A stretch of 55,000 bases of DNA, taken from NCBI RefSeq assembly GCF_003258835.1, contig NZ_NPEV01000027.1, forward strand, positions 1-55,000, given 5' to 3'. The number at the start of each line of letters is the position of its first letter. Position 1 is the stretch's first letter. Under the pieces are notes generated by a model that was not told where the DNA came from, did not search any database, and worked only from the letters and a program-made list of their open reading frames with translations. Position numbers and translations under genes: made by a program. Source of the DNA: Rhodobium orientis (GTDB lineage Bacteria; Pseudomonadota; Alphaproteobacteria; Rhizobiales; Rhodobiaceae). Below, piece by piece: positions 24,677-35,070 of the stretch.

Positions 24677-24886
24677 TCACGCTATGCAGTATACCAAATA
24701 CCAACCACTACCGTCATTGCAGTAATAGCAGCCGCCCCACCATGTACAGCTACGCGGTGCGTACCCCATATTTTCAGCTGTCTGAATTGCTCGTTTGTTT
24801 TCTTCTTCTGTGTATACCGAGTCAATCGCGCTAATGTGATCAAGTGCCTTCGCAATTTCAGCGGAAACTTTCTTCCCTTCGGCCAT
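24677..24886 (-). CDS. Small Cys/Trp/Tyr-rich peptide, possible second RiPP precursor
   Basis: A 69-residue frame at the head of the minus-strand island genes, 55 bases upstream of the borosin precursor. The first 40 residues (MAEGKKVSAEIAKALDHISA and so on) are helical and charged like a leader; the last part, from about 47 (CTWWGGCYYCNDG, then SGWYLVYCIA), has four Cys, three Trp and four Tyr. GGAG lies 6 bases before the ATG at 24886; an adjacent upstream ATG is in frame. AT-rich -10-like hexamers (TATACA near 24921) lie ahead. I know no family for it. It may be a second substrate of the HExxH enzyme, a bacteriocin-like peptide or an unrelated small protein. Confidence 0.6.
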   Translation of the reverse strand: MAEGKKVSAEIAKALDHISAIDSVYTEEENKRAIQTAENMGYAPRSCTWWGGCYYCNDGSGWYLVYCIA

Positions 24887-25231
24887 CATAATCTCCATTA
24901 TTTTATATCTAGGATTGTATATCACGCTTGGGTTGCAAAATCTAGTCTGACTCATGTGGGGTCAGCCAGTTTTGCGGCTCGCGATTTCGTATTCTTTCCG
25001 TAGTTGTCGAGGCGGCGTGGGACAACTCTAAGGCGGTGCAGGTAGCCGCTTAGGTCACCGACTCATAAACGCGTACCCGCGACAATGATGGAGACCCAAA
25101 AAAGCGGTCGTTGGTTCGATCGCCGCGAGTGCTTACTTTGTCCGCATTGCGGCCGCTTGTGCCAGCTGCAGCGAAAGTCCGCTTCCCGCCCTTTTCCGTC
25201 GCTCCGTTTCCAAAACAGCGCCCTGACCCCC
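24887..25231. other. Upstream region of the RiPP genes and right island edge
   Basis: The first 70 bases are AT-rich and probably hold the promoter of the minus-strand RiPP genes (TATACAAT-like sequence at 24914-24921 read on the minus strand). From about 24960 the sequence becomes GC-rich again. I see no gene: minus-strand frames near 25050-25235 (GKRTFAAAG) resemble repeat-derived fragments common in alphaproteobacteria. No tRNA or clear att repeat was found. Confidence 0.4.
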
Positions 25232-27559
25232 TCACTCCCCCTTCTCCCCCTCACTCGCCACATGCAGCGTCTGCGTACTCCCGTCCTTCCGCTCCCCAAA
25301 ATAAATCGTCTGGTGCGGGAACGGGATTTCGATGTTGCGGTCGTCGAAGATGCGTTTGACGATTTCGTTGTAGGCGCGCCCGATGCCCCATTGTTTGCCG
25401 GGCAGGGTCTTGATGCGGCCGCGCAGGATGATTTCGCTGGCGCCGAAGCTGTTGAGGCCGAACCATTCGAAGTCGCCGACGATGGACGGGGCGTGCTCCG
25501 GGTTCTGGCGCAGTTCCTCGAAGGCGTCGAACATCGCCTGTTTCGCCTCGCTCGTGTCCTCGCGGTAGGCGACGCCCATGTCGGCGACGAAATACGCAAA
25601 GCCGCGGGTGAAGTTGGAGACCATGTCGACCGAGGAGAACGGGATGACATGGAAGACGCCGTTGAGGTCGCGTAGCGAGACCGAACGCACGGTGAGCTTT
25701 TCGACGACGCCGCTGGTGCCGGCCAGCGTCACCACGTCGCCCACATTGACGGCGTTCTCGAATTGGATGAAGACCCCGGTGATAATGTCCTGCACCATCT
25801 TTTGGGCGCCGAAGCCGATGGCAAGGCCGAGGACGCCGGCCGACGCCAGGAGCGGGCCGATATCGATGCCGATCTCCGACAGGCAAAACATCAGGGTGAG
25901 CACCACCAGCACGATGGTGACGGCATTGCGCAGGAGCGACAGCAGGGTGGTCTCCCGCGCGGTCGGCGCCGTCAGCGGATCCCGGTTCAGCCGGTAGTCG
26001 ACCCACGAGGTCATGGCCAGCCAGAACGCCAGCGCCATGACGAGGATCAGCGTGACGCTCGCCGTCGTGCCGGTGAAGCGCAGGCCGAGGTCCGTGCCGA
26101 GCCAGCCGGCAACGTCGATGGCGCCGATGACGTCGAGCGCAAAGAGGATGAGCGCGACGCCGATCGCGATCCGGACCGCGATGAGGAAAGAGGGGATCAG
26201 CCGGTTGAGCCGCCGCTCCAGCATCGGCAGGCGGGCATTGAGACTTTCGGGCAGGCTGACGCCGCGGGCGATCGCCTTGGCGATCATCGCCGAGACCAGC
26301 GAGGCAACGACCACCGCCAGCACGATCTCGACCGATGCGAACACGGCGGCAAAGACCGCCGTTGCCGGCCGCGTCAACACGATGAAGAACATCACCGCGA
26401 GATAGGCCAGCGCGAACCAGTGCCAGCTCTGGGCGAGGGTGCGCACGAGCCGCGAGGGCGTTTTCTGCGACGGCGCCATCTCGCCGGTCGGCTGGCCGTC
26501 TTCGTCGAGCACCGGCTGCGGCGGCGAAATCCGCCTCATCAGCCACTCCGAGACCGGCCTGCGCCGCCGCAGCACCAGCGTCACCAGATAGGCCAGCACG
26601 AACAAGAGGATCAGCGCCGACATGCTGCGCCCGGCGAGATAGGTGGCGTTGGAATTGATGATCGGCACCACGAGGAGCTGGCCGTAGCCGAGCACGCTGA
26701 CGACGATGTTGGCGCTGCGGGAGAGAGCGCGCGCCGCCCCGTCCGACAGCGGCAGCGGCCTGAGCCCCTTCGCCACCGGCGAGAGCACCGCGCGGACCGC
26801 CACCTTGATCGTTTCCACGACCAGGAAGGCGTTGAGATAGAGCGTCTGGCGGATGCCGATATTGCCGAACTGGCCGAAGACGAGAACCGCGATGACGGTG
26901 CCGATCCCCCAGGCGGCAAGGACGATCAGCATGTCGAGGAGGACGGAGCCGGCGAACAGAAACGCGGTGTGCACCAGGGAGGAATCGGAGGCGCGCGCGC
27001 CCATGCGCCGGTAGACGGGCGTCATCAGTCCGCGCAGCGTCAGGAAGATCGCGACGGTGATCGCGATCACCAGCAGGAGGTCGCCGAAGGCATCGATCAG
27101 CACCTCGACCTGGTTCGTGCCGAGGCTGGAGAACATCCGCTTGGCGCCGGCCAGGCTATGCCAGCCGCGCTGAAGCTGATGTGCGGTGTTTTCCGCTATC
27201 TCCTGGGTGAAAAGCGCCAGGCTGCGGCCGATCGAGGCCGGGGGTTCCGCCGCAGGCGCCGCATCGCCCGCCGCGGATCCCGGGGCCGGTGCGGCGGCCG
27301 CGCGCTCCAACTCGTCGATCAGCGCGGCGCGGGCGGCATCGTCTTTGAGAATCTCCAGAAGCCGCGCGGTCTGGCTTTGCGCGGCGCCCGCCTCGGAGGG
27401 CGTCACCTCGGCGGGGGCGGTCTCGGACGTGGCCGGCTCGGCCTGAGGCGCCCCGGCGGAGGGGCCCGCCTCCTGCGCCAGCGCGGCGGAGGAAAAGAGA
27501 ACGAGGAGCGTTGCGATCAGCACATTGCGAAGCGGGGCGAGGCTCGCGACGTTGGTCAT
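25232..27559 (-). CDS. Mechanosensitive ion channel family protein (MscS type, large)
   Basis: A 775-residue inner-membrane channel of the MscS superfamily that opens under membrane tension to release solutes. It has a signal peptide (1-28, ending ALAQ), an Ala/Pro/Glu-rich periplasmic segment (about 30-115), many membrane helices (about 150-560) and the conserved MscS core near 560-700: a pore helix region with SAGVLGLAIGFGAQKMVQDIITGVFI, and the beta domain starting VNVGDVVTLAGTSGVVEKL. It is about three times longer than E. coli MscS and similar to the YbiO/MscK group. It stands between the AT-rich island and a divergent DUF1028 gene. Confidence 0.92.
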   Translation of the reverse strand: MTNVASLAPLRNVLIATLLVLFSSAALAQEAGPSAGAPQAEPATSETAPAEVTPSEAGAAQSQTARLLEILKDDAARAALIDELERAAAAPAPGSAAGDAAPAAEPPASIGRSLALFTQEIAENTAHQLQRGWHSLAGAKRMFSSLGTNQVEVLIDAFGDLLLVIAITVAIFLTLRGLMTPVYRRMGARASDSSLVHTAFLFAGSVLLDMLIVLAAWGIGTVIAVLVFGQFGNIGIRQTLYLNAFLVVETIKVAVRAVLSPVAKGLRPLPLSDGAARALSRSANIVVSVLGYGQLLVVPIINSNATYLAGRSMSALILLFVLAYLVTLVLRRRRPVSEWLMRRISPPQPVLDEDGQPTGEMAPSQKTPSRLVRTLAQSWHWFALAYLAVMFFIVLTRPATAVFAAVFASVEIVLAVVVASLVSAMIAKAIARGVSLPESLNARLPMLERRLNRLIPSFLIAVRIAIGVALILFALDVIGAIDVAGWLGTDLGLRFTGTTASVTLILVMALAFWLAMTSWVDYRLNRDPLTAPTARETTLLSLLRNAVTIVLVVLTLMFCLSEIGIDIGPLLASAGVLGLAIGFGAQKMVQDIITGVFIQFENAVNVGDVVTLAGTSGVVEKLTVRSVSLRDLNGVFHVIPFSSVDMVSNFTRGFAYFVADMGVAYREDTSEAKQAMFDAFEELRQNPEHAPSIVGDFEWFGLNSFGASEIILRGRIKTLPGKQWGIGRAYNEIVKRIFDDRNIEIPFPHQTIYFGERKDGSTQTLHVASEGEKGE

Positions 27560-27944
27560 TGTGGACTGTCCCAGGTCTGTTTCTTTGTTTGCACACCGGA
27601 CGACACCGGCCGATCCGCCATCGGGGGCGGGACGGCCGCAATGCCTGGTGGACGGGCAGCACCCGCGGGAGGGCGCGCAGGATCTGCCCGGCTTGGAAGG
27701 TCGGCGAGAGCCTCCTCACCGCCGCGCCCGGCGTTACTCCAAACGTCGTGCCGCACGCGAATGCGGGTTATAGGGCGAAAATCGAAGCCGTCACGGTGGA
27801 CCGCCCGGCCATGCGGCCGACAAACCGGAGCCGGTTGATCCTTGGTGAACGACCGCTTTCCGCGCTTCCCGACCGCATCGGCAACGGCATAATCGACAAC
27901 CGACAGTATTGTTCCCGCCCCGCTCCTGCCCCACCTAACGGACC
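27560..27944. other. Divergent spacer between MscS and DUF1028 genes
   Basis: A 385-base GC-rich spacer. It must hold the promoters of both divergent genes, but I see no convincing -35/-10 pair, repeat or RNA structure, and the frames crossing it lack starts with ribosome binding sites. Confidence 0.3.
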
Positions 27945-28808
27945 ATGACCTATTCGATCCTCGCCCATGACGAAACAACCGGTGCGCTCGGCATTGCCGT
28001 GCAATCGAAATTCCCCGGCGTCTCGACGCTGATCTGCCACGGCGCCGCGAAGGTCGGCGTTATTGCCACACAGGCCTTTTCCAACCCGGACCATGGCGCG
28101 CGCGGGCTGGAGCTGTTGCGGCTCGGCGTTGCACCCGAAACGACACTCGACATCCTTTTGGACGGCGACGAGAACAAGGCAGAGCGCCAGCTTGCGATCC
28201 TGACGCCCGAGGGCTCGGCCCGCTTCACCGGCGAGGAGGTGCGCGGCTGGGCAGGCTTTGCCGGCGCGCTTGAGGGGAACTCCTGCCTTGCCCACGGCAA
28301 CGGCCTTGCCGGCCCCCAGGTGCTGCAGGCGATGGTCGACGGCTTTGCCAAGACGGACGGCGATTTCGCCACCCGCCTGATCGCGGCGCTGTCGAGCGGC
28401 GAGGCGGCCGGCGGCGAACTCCGCGGCGTCCAGTCCGCCGGCCTGCAGATCTTCCAGGACGGCGCGGGCTATGGCGGGCGACAGCAAATGCTGGTCGACA
28501 TCTCCATCTACGACCACGCGGACCCGATCGCCGAACTCTCCCGCTGCTACGGCCTCCACCGGCTCTCCTATTTCCCGAGCGAGGAGCAAAACCTCGTCCC
28601 GGTCGATGCTGAGACCGCCGCATACCTGACGAAGATTCTCGTCGACGAAGGCTACCTCACGGGCACGCCGGCGCCGGACTGGGACGCGGACAAGATCGCG
28701 GCCTTCGCCCGCTTCATGGGGAGGGAGAACTACGACAACCGCATCCGCGAGGACGCCCTCATCGACCTGGAAGTTTTGGCCGACATCCGCGCCAAGCGCA
28801 GCGACTAA
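27945..28808 (+). CDS. DUF1028 domain-containing protein (Ntn-hydrolase-like)
   Basis: A 287-residue protein of the DUF1028 family, which has the Ntn-hydrolase fold. The family N-terminus is clear: MTYSILAHDETTGALGIAVQ, then SKFPGVSTLICHGAAKVGVIATQAF, and HGARGLELL. A Ser/Thr/Cys next to the N-terminus would be the nucleophile in true Ntn hydrolases, but cleavage is not established for this family. Residues from about 210 form a C-terminal extension (SRCYGLHRLSYFPS) common in longer members. The stop overlaps that of the convergent HAD gene by 4 bases. Function unknown; some relatives are annotated as fimbrial assembly proteins, without good basis. Confidence 0.88.
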   Translation: MTYSILAHDETTGALGIAVQSKFPGVSTLICHGAAKVGVIATQAFSNPDHGARGLELLRLGVAPETTLDILLDGDENKAERQLAILTPEGSARFTGEEVRGWAGFAGALEGNSCLAHGNGLAGPQVLQAMVDGFAKTDGDFATRLIAALSSGEAAGGELRGVQSAGLQIFQDGAGYGGRQQMLVDISIYDHADPIAELSRCYGLHRLSYFPSEEQNLVPVDAETAAYLTKILVDEGYLTGTPAPDWDADKIAAFARFMGRENYDNRIREDALIDLEVLADIRAKRSD

Positions 28809-29566
28809 CCCAGGATACGCTCGACCGCTTCGGCAAGGTCGGCAACGACCGCCGTCGGCGTCGGCTCGACGGCGTCCTCGTCGCCCGGCCGGTATTTGCC
28901 GGTGCGCACCAGCAGCGCGGCGCCAATGCCGGCGGCAAGCGCCCCGGCAACGTCGGATTCCGCATCGTCGCCGACCATGACGGCCTCTTCCCGGGTTGCG
29001 CCGAGGCTTTCCAGCACCGTGTCGAAGAAATCCGGCGACGGCTTACCGAGGACGGTGGCCTCGCGCCGTGTGGCGAATTCCAGCGCCGCAACGAACGCTC
29101 CGGCGTCGAGGCTGAGCTTCCCGTCCGCGTCCTTGAAGGTGCGGTTGCGGGCAAGCGCCAGGAAATCCGCGCCGTCGACGAGCTTGCGGAACGCCGCGTT
29201 CATCGCCTCATAGGTAAAACCCGTGCCCGCATCGCCGACGACGACGGCATCGCCCGTCGTGCCGCCGCAGCCCTCGAACTCGCCGACAAGGGCCTCGTGC
29301 ACCAGCAGATGCGGCTTGAGCCCGCGCGCATTGAGCCAGTCGCAGGCGACCTGCGCCGGCGTCGCCACCTCGTCGGCAGATATCTCAAGGCCCATCCCTT
29401 GCAGCCGCTCGATCAGCTTCGCCTTCGGCGTGCGCGTCGTATTGGTAAGGAACCGGAGCCCGAGCCCGGCCGTGCGTAGCCGCCCGACGGCGTCGATCGC
29501 GCCGGGGATCGCATGGTCGCCCTCATAGACGACGCCGGAAAGGTCGAGGAGCACGCATCTGGCCAT
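28805..29566 (-). CDS. HAD-IIA family hydrolase, LHPP-like phosphatase
   Basis: A 253-residue cytosolic HAD phosphatase. Motif I is LLDLSGVVYEGD with nucleophile Asp8; the second position is Ser10 where most HADs have Asp, which is the pattern of the LHPP (phospholysine/phosphohistidine phosphatase) subfamily, where the motif reads DxSGVL. Motif II is FLTNTTR, motif III the Lys in GKPSPDFF and motif IV GDDAESDVAGALAAG. The cap is the C2 type between motifs II and III. The natural substrate is unknown. The gene lies between ccmB and the DUF1028 gene, in the stretch that separates the two ccm blocks. Confidence 0.9.
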   Translation of the reverse strand: MARCVLLDLSGVVYEGDHAIPGAIDAVGRLRTAGLGLRFLTNTTRTPKAKLIERLQGMGLEISADEVATPAQVACDWLNARGLKPHLLVHEALVGEFEGCGGTTGDAVVVGDAGTGFTYEAMNAAFRKLVDGADFLALARNRTFKDADGKLSLDAGAFVAALEFATRREATVLGKPSPDFFDTVLESLGATREEAVMVGDDAESDVAGALAAGIGAALLVRTGKYRPGDEDAVEPTPTAVVADLAEAVERILG

Positions 29567-29636
29567 GACGGAATGATGCCGCCGACCGTATACAGCGTCA
29601 ATGTCGGCTCATCCCAACGGGCAAGCCCGCCCGCGA

Positions 29637-30308
29637 TCAGTCCCCCGAGCGCCTCAGTGCCGCGGCGGCGGCGATGGGGGCAAAGACCATCGACAGCAGC
29701 GACAGGCCGCACAGGAACAGAAACGGCGTCAGGAACGGCGTCGGCTCGGTGACGGCGGCCGTCGCGGCCGAGACCCCGAAGATCAGAACCGGGATCGTCA
29801 GCGGCAGAACGAGGATGGCGAGCAGCACGCCGCCACGCCGCAGCGAGACGGTGAGCGCGGCGCCGATGGCCCCGATCGCCGTCAGCGCCGGCGTTCCGAC
29901 AAAGAGCGTCGCCATGACCGCGCCGATGGCGATCGGTTGCAGGTTGACGAAGATGCCGAGCACCGGCGCGGCCAGCACAAGCGGCAGCCCGGTCGCCACC
30001 CAGTGCGCCATCGCCTTGACGAAAACCAGCACCTCGATGGGGTGCTCGCCGAGCAGCAAGAGGTCGAGCGTGCCGTCGTCCCGCTCCGACTGGAACAGCC
30101 GGTCGAGGGAGAGAAGCGTTGCCAGCAGCGCCCCGATCCACAGGATCGCCGGGCCGATGCGCGACAGCAGCTTGAGGTCCGGGCCGACCGCAAAGGGAAA
30201 GACGGAGACGACGGTGAGGAAGAAAAGAACGCCCATCAGCGCGCCGCCGCCGACGCGCACGGCAAGCCGGATCTCCCGGACGAAAAGGGCGGAAAAGGCA
30301 CCTGTCAT
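29637..30308 (-). CDS. ccmB: Haem exporter permease CcmB
   Basis: A 223-residue inner-membrane protein with six membrane helices, the permease partner of CcmA in cytochrome c maturation. Its N-terminus (FSALFVREIRLAVRVGGG) and the LDRLFQSERDDGTLDLLLL segment (about 69-87), with the conserved acidic pair, are diagnostic. The start overlaps the ccmA stop (ATGA). In most relatives ccmC follows directly; here it is over 8 kb downstream on the same strand, beyond a HAD gene, a DUF1028 gene, MscS and the AT-rich island. Confidence 0.94.
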   Translation of the reverse strand: MTGAFSALFVREIRLAVRVGGGALMGVLFFLTVVSVFPFAVGPDLKLLSRIGPAILWIGALLATLLSLDRLFQSERDDGTLDLLLLGEHPIEVLVFVKAMAHWVATGLPLVLAAPVLGIFVNLQPIAIGAVMATLFVGTPALTAIGAIGAALTVSLRRGGVLLAILVLPLTIPVLIFGVSAATAAVTEPTPFLTPFLFLCGLSLLSMVFAPIAAAAALRRSGD

Positions 30309-30925
30309 GCGACCCGCGCCTCCCCGAGCTTGAGCGACTTGGTCTCCGCCAGCGGCAGGGAGCCATGGGTGACGGCGATGATCAGCCCGTCGGCGAGGAG
30401 GTGGGCGGACATCAGTTCGCCGAGCCGCACCTCGCTGGCGACGTCCAGCGCCGCCGTCGGCTCGTCGAGCAGCCACACCGGCCGGTGCGAGACGACGAGC
30501 CGGGCGAGCGCCAGCCGCCGCCGCTGGCCGGCGGACAGGACCGCTGCCGGAAGATGGTCGAGATGGCCGATGCCGACCCGGTCGAGGGCCTCCAGCACCG
30601 AGACGCCGCAGTCGCCGTAATAGCGGTGCCAGAACTCCAGGTTCTCGCGCACGGTGAGCTGGGTCTTCAACGCATTCTCGTGGCCGAAATAGTGGCAGTG
30701 CGCGCCGAGCGGCAGTTCCGGGTCGCCGCCGGTCAGCTCCAGCGTGCCGTCGGCCAGTTCGATCAGACCGGCGATGGTCCTCAAGAGGCTCGACTTGCCG
30801 GCGCCGTTCGGCCCGGTGACGACCAGCGCCTCGCCGGCCGAAACGTCGAAATCGACACCGGCAAAAACCCGGCGCCCGCCCCGGTCGCAAACGAGGCCGC
30901 GCCCTTCGATCGCAAGATCGCCCAT
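30305..30925 (-). CDS. ccmA: Cytochrome c biogenesis ATP-binding export protein CcmA
   Basis: A 206-residue ABC ATPase that powers release of holo-CcmE from CcmC. Walker A is GPNGAGKSS (about 38-46), signature LSAGQRRRLALARL, Walker B VWLLDEPTAALD, and the H-loop in AVTHG. The short length without a C-terminal extension is typical. The start at 30925 is set by homologue length; the ribosome binding site is weak. It is divergent from acnA, as in many Hyphomicrobiales. Confidence 0.94.
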   Translation of the reverse strand: MGDLAIEGRGLVCDRGGRRVFAGVDFDVSAGEALVVTGPNGAGKSSLLRTIAGLIELADGTLELTGGDPELPLGAHCHYFGHENALKTQLTVRENLEFWHRYYGDCGVSVLEALDRVGIGHLDHLPAAVLSAGQRRRLALARLVVSHRPVWLLDEPTAALDVASEVRLGELMSAHLLADGLIIAVTHGSLPLAETKSLKLGEARVA

Positions 30926-31253
30926 GGAGGATCCGTTCTGACTGCGCTTCGCCCCGTTCGGTAAACGCCGGCCCGCCGGAAGTCCAGTCGCGAAGCATCT
31001 CCGCACGCCATTCGGACCCCAGCGCGTCCATCCGACGCCGATAAATCGACGCTCCGATCTCCGGAATTTGCGCAAACGCCTTTCGTTCATATGGAATCGC
31101 CCTAAAAAATTCGCTATAGGGCATGCGAACCGAGCCCAAGGCCCCGCATTCACCGAACGCTGGCGGCGTGTCACCCTGGCTCCGGCCCGGCACGCGTACT
31201 CCTCGCGCGGTCACGATACGCCAGCCCGCCTCAAGACGAAGGAACCGCCAGCC
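30926..31253. other. Divergent ccmA/acnA promoter region
   Basis: This 328-base spacer holds an inverted repeat GCCCTA (31099-31104) / TAGGGC (31117-31122) overlapping a TATAGG hexamer (31115-31120) that could be the acnA -10. No good -35 is visible at 17 bases. A frame in line with acnA runs through it, but the sequence before 31254 does not resemble aconitase. Confidence 0.4.
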
Positions 31254-33971
<2,718 letters not shown>

Positions 33972-33999
33972 CGCGGCAGGGTTTGTTGACGGATTGAAG

Positions 34000-34033
34000 C
34001 CGCGCGGCGTGAAAAACGCCGCGCGGTTTTTTT
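34000..34033 (+). terminator. Rho-independent terminator of acnA
   Basis: CCGCGCGGCGT (34000-34010) and ACGCCGCGCGG (34016-34026) form a perfect 11-bp stem with loop GAAAA, followed by seven T. It lies about 30 bases behind the acnA stop codon. Confidence 0.95.
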
Positions 34034-34148
34034 GTTGATTTATCGTCCCACGATGTCGTTGGGAGGCTTTTCTTGGCGGCGCCTGATCTTGCATCGCGGC
34101 CGCCCATGACTCAGCTCCCGCGCCTCTTGCTCACCGCGTTCCCCTCGG

Positions 34149-34320
34149 CGTCATCCCGGCCGTAGCGAAGCGGAGAGCCGGGACCCATTGCCCCTATCAA
34201 CGCGGTAGCCCCTATCGGATGTCCGCACGGCGTCCGTCGCAAGCGTCATCATCCGCCCGCCAACGGCATGCCGTTTGGACAGGGGCAATAGGCCCCGGAT
34301 CGGGGTCCGGGGTGACGACA
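34149..34320. repeat. Interspersed palindromic repeat, family B pair
   Basis: The left arm (CGTCATCCCGGCC... GGGACCCATTGCCCCTAT, from 34149 to about 34217) faces the right arm (ACAGGGGCAATAGGCCCCGG... GGGGTGACG, to about 34317). The left arm recurs at 50909-50970 (GTCATCCCGGG... GGGACCCATTGCC... GGTAG), and the right-arm end recurs at 84-95. The arms can pair over most of their length, giving a large hairpin between acnA and the end of the cysteine operon. Confidence 0.75.
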
Positions 34321-34393
34321 GAGTGTGTGGCAAGGGAAGAGGAAAACCCGCCGGATCTCAGGGCGCGTGAAAGGTAGCGCCCATCCCTCTCAG

Positions 34394-34496
34394 CGTCATT
34401 GCGAACGAGCGCAGCGAGTGCGGCAATCCAGGGCGGCACGCTCCGAGCTTGCGGCTTCTGGATCGCCACGGCGCCTGCGGCGTCTCGCGATGACGC
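34394..34496. repeat. Interspersed palindromic repeat, family A pair
   Basis: CGTCATTGCGAACGAGCGCA... GCGGCAATCCA (34394-34430) faces TGGATCGCCACGGCGCCTGC... GCGATGACGCC (34459-34496). It is the same family as 12905-12996 and 51049-51141, and lies directly behind the DUF934 stop codon. With the family B pair it fills the 484-base gene-free stretch after acnA. Confidence 0.75.
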
Positions 34497-34517
34497 CTCA
34501 GGTGCCGCGAGAGCGCC

Positions 34518-35060
34518 CTACTCCGCCGCCCGCCGCAGCCACGACCGCCCGGCGACGGGCGCCTCCGCGCCCTCGTCGAGCGGCTGGTAGAAGAGGTCGA
34601 TGGCGGGAAGGTCGCCGCGCTCCAACGCCGCGCGGGTCGGCTCGTGGGAAATCTCGAAGCTCTCAAACCCGCAGCGCAGCATGAACGGGATCTGGTCGAT
34701 CAGAATGTCGCCGACGGCGCGCAGCTCGCCGGAAAAGCCGTGCCGCTCGCGCAGCAGCCGCGCCCGGGAATAGGACTGGCCGAACTGGAATTTCGGAAAC
34801 GACAGGGCGATGAGCGAGAGCCGCGACAGATCGCCGACGGCGGCGACAGTTGCATCAAGGTCGTCGTCGGTGTCGATCAGGAGGCCGAGCCGGCCATTGC
34901 GCGAAAGGAGCACCTCGCGGTCCTCGGAGAACCGCACCACGGAGACGATGACGTCGCGTTCCGGCAGCGGAACCTCGTCGGCTACCATGGTCCAAGAATC
35001 GTCGACGAAGCTGCCCTCGCGCCAGATGGCGACAGATTCCGCCTGATCGATCGTCGTCAT
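34518..35060 (-). CDS. DUF934 domain-containing protein of the sulfite-reduction operon
   Basis: A 180-residue cytosolic protein of the DUF934 family. The family core is seen in LGLLIDTDDDLDATVAAVGDL (split: LGLLIDTDDD, LDATVAAVGD), SLIALSFPKFQFGQSYSRARLLRERHGFSGELRAVGDIL (quoted in parts: FPKFQFGQSYSRARLLRE, GELRAVGDIL) and DQIPFMLRCGFESFE. It follows cysH by 10 bases and ends the DUF2849-cysI-cysH-DUF934 operon, an arrangement common in alphaproteobacteria. A role as accessory factor or electron-transfer partner of sulfite reductase has been guessed from this position; it is not shown. Confidence 0.9.
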   Translation of the reverse strand: MTTIDQAESVAIWREGSFVDDSWTMVADEVPLPERDVIVSVVRFSEDREVLLSRNGRLGLLIDTDDDLDATVAAVGDLSRLSLIALSFPKFQFGQSYSRARLLRERHGFSGELRAVGDILIDQIPFMLRCGFESFEISHEPTRAALERGDLPAIDLFYQPLDEGAEAPVAGRSWLRRAAE

Positions 35061-35070
35061 CGTTCCGTCC

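Noticed and set aside
21496-25183. Direct repeat AAAGTCCGCT on both sides of the island as an attachment site
   Set aside because: Ten bases are too few to exclude chance, there is no tRNA or integrase, and the copies are not exactly at the composition borders.
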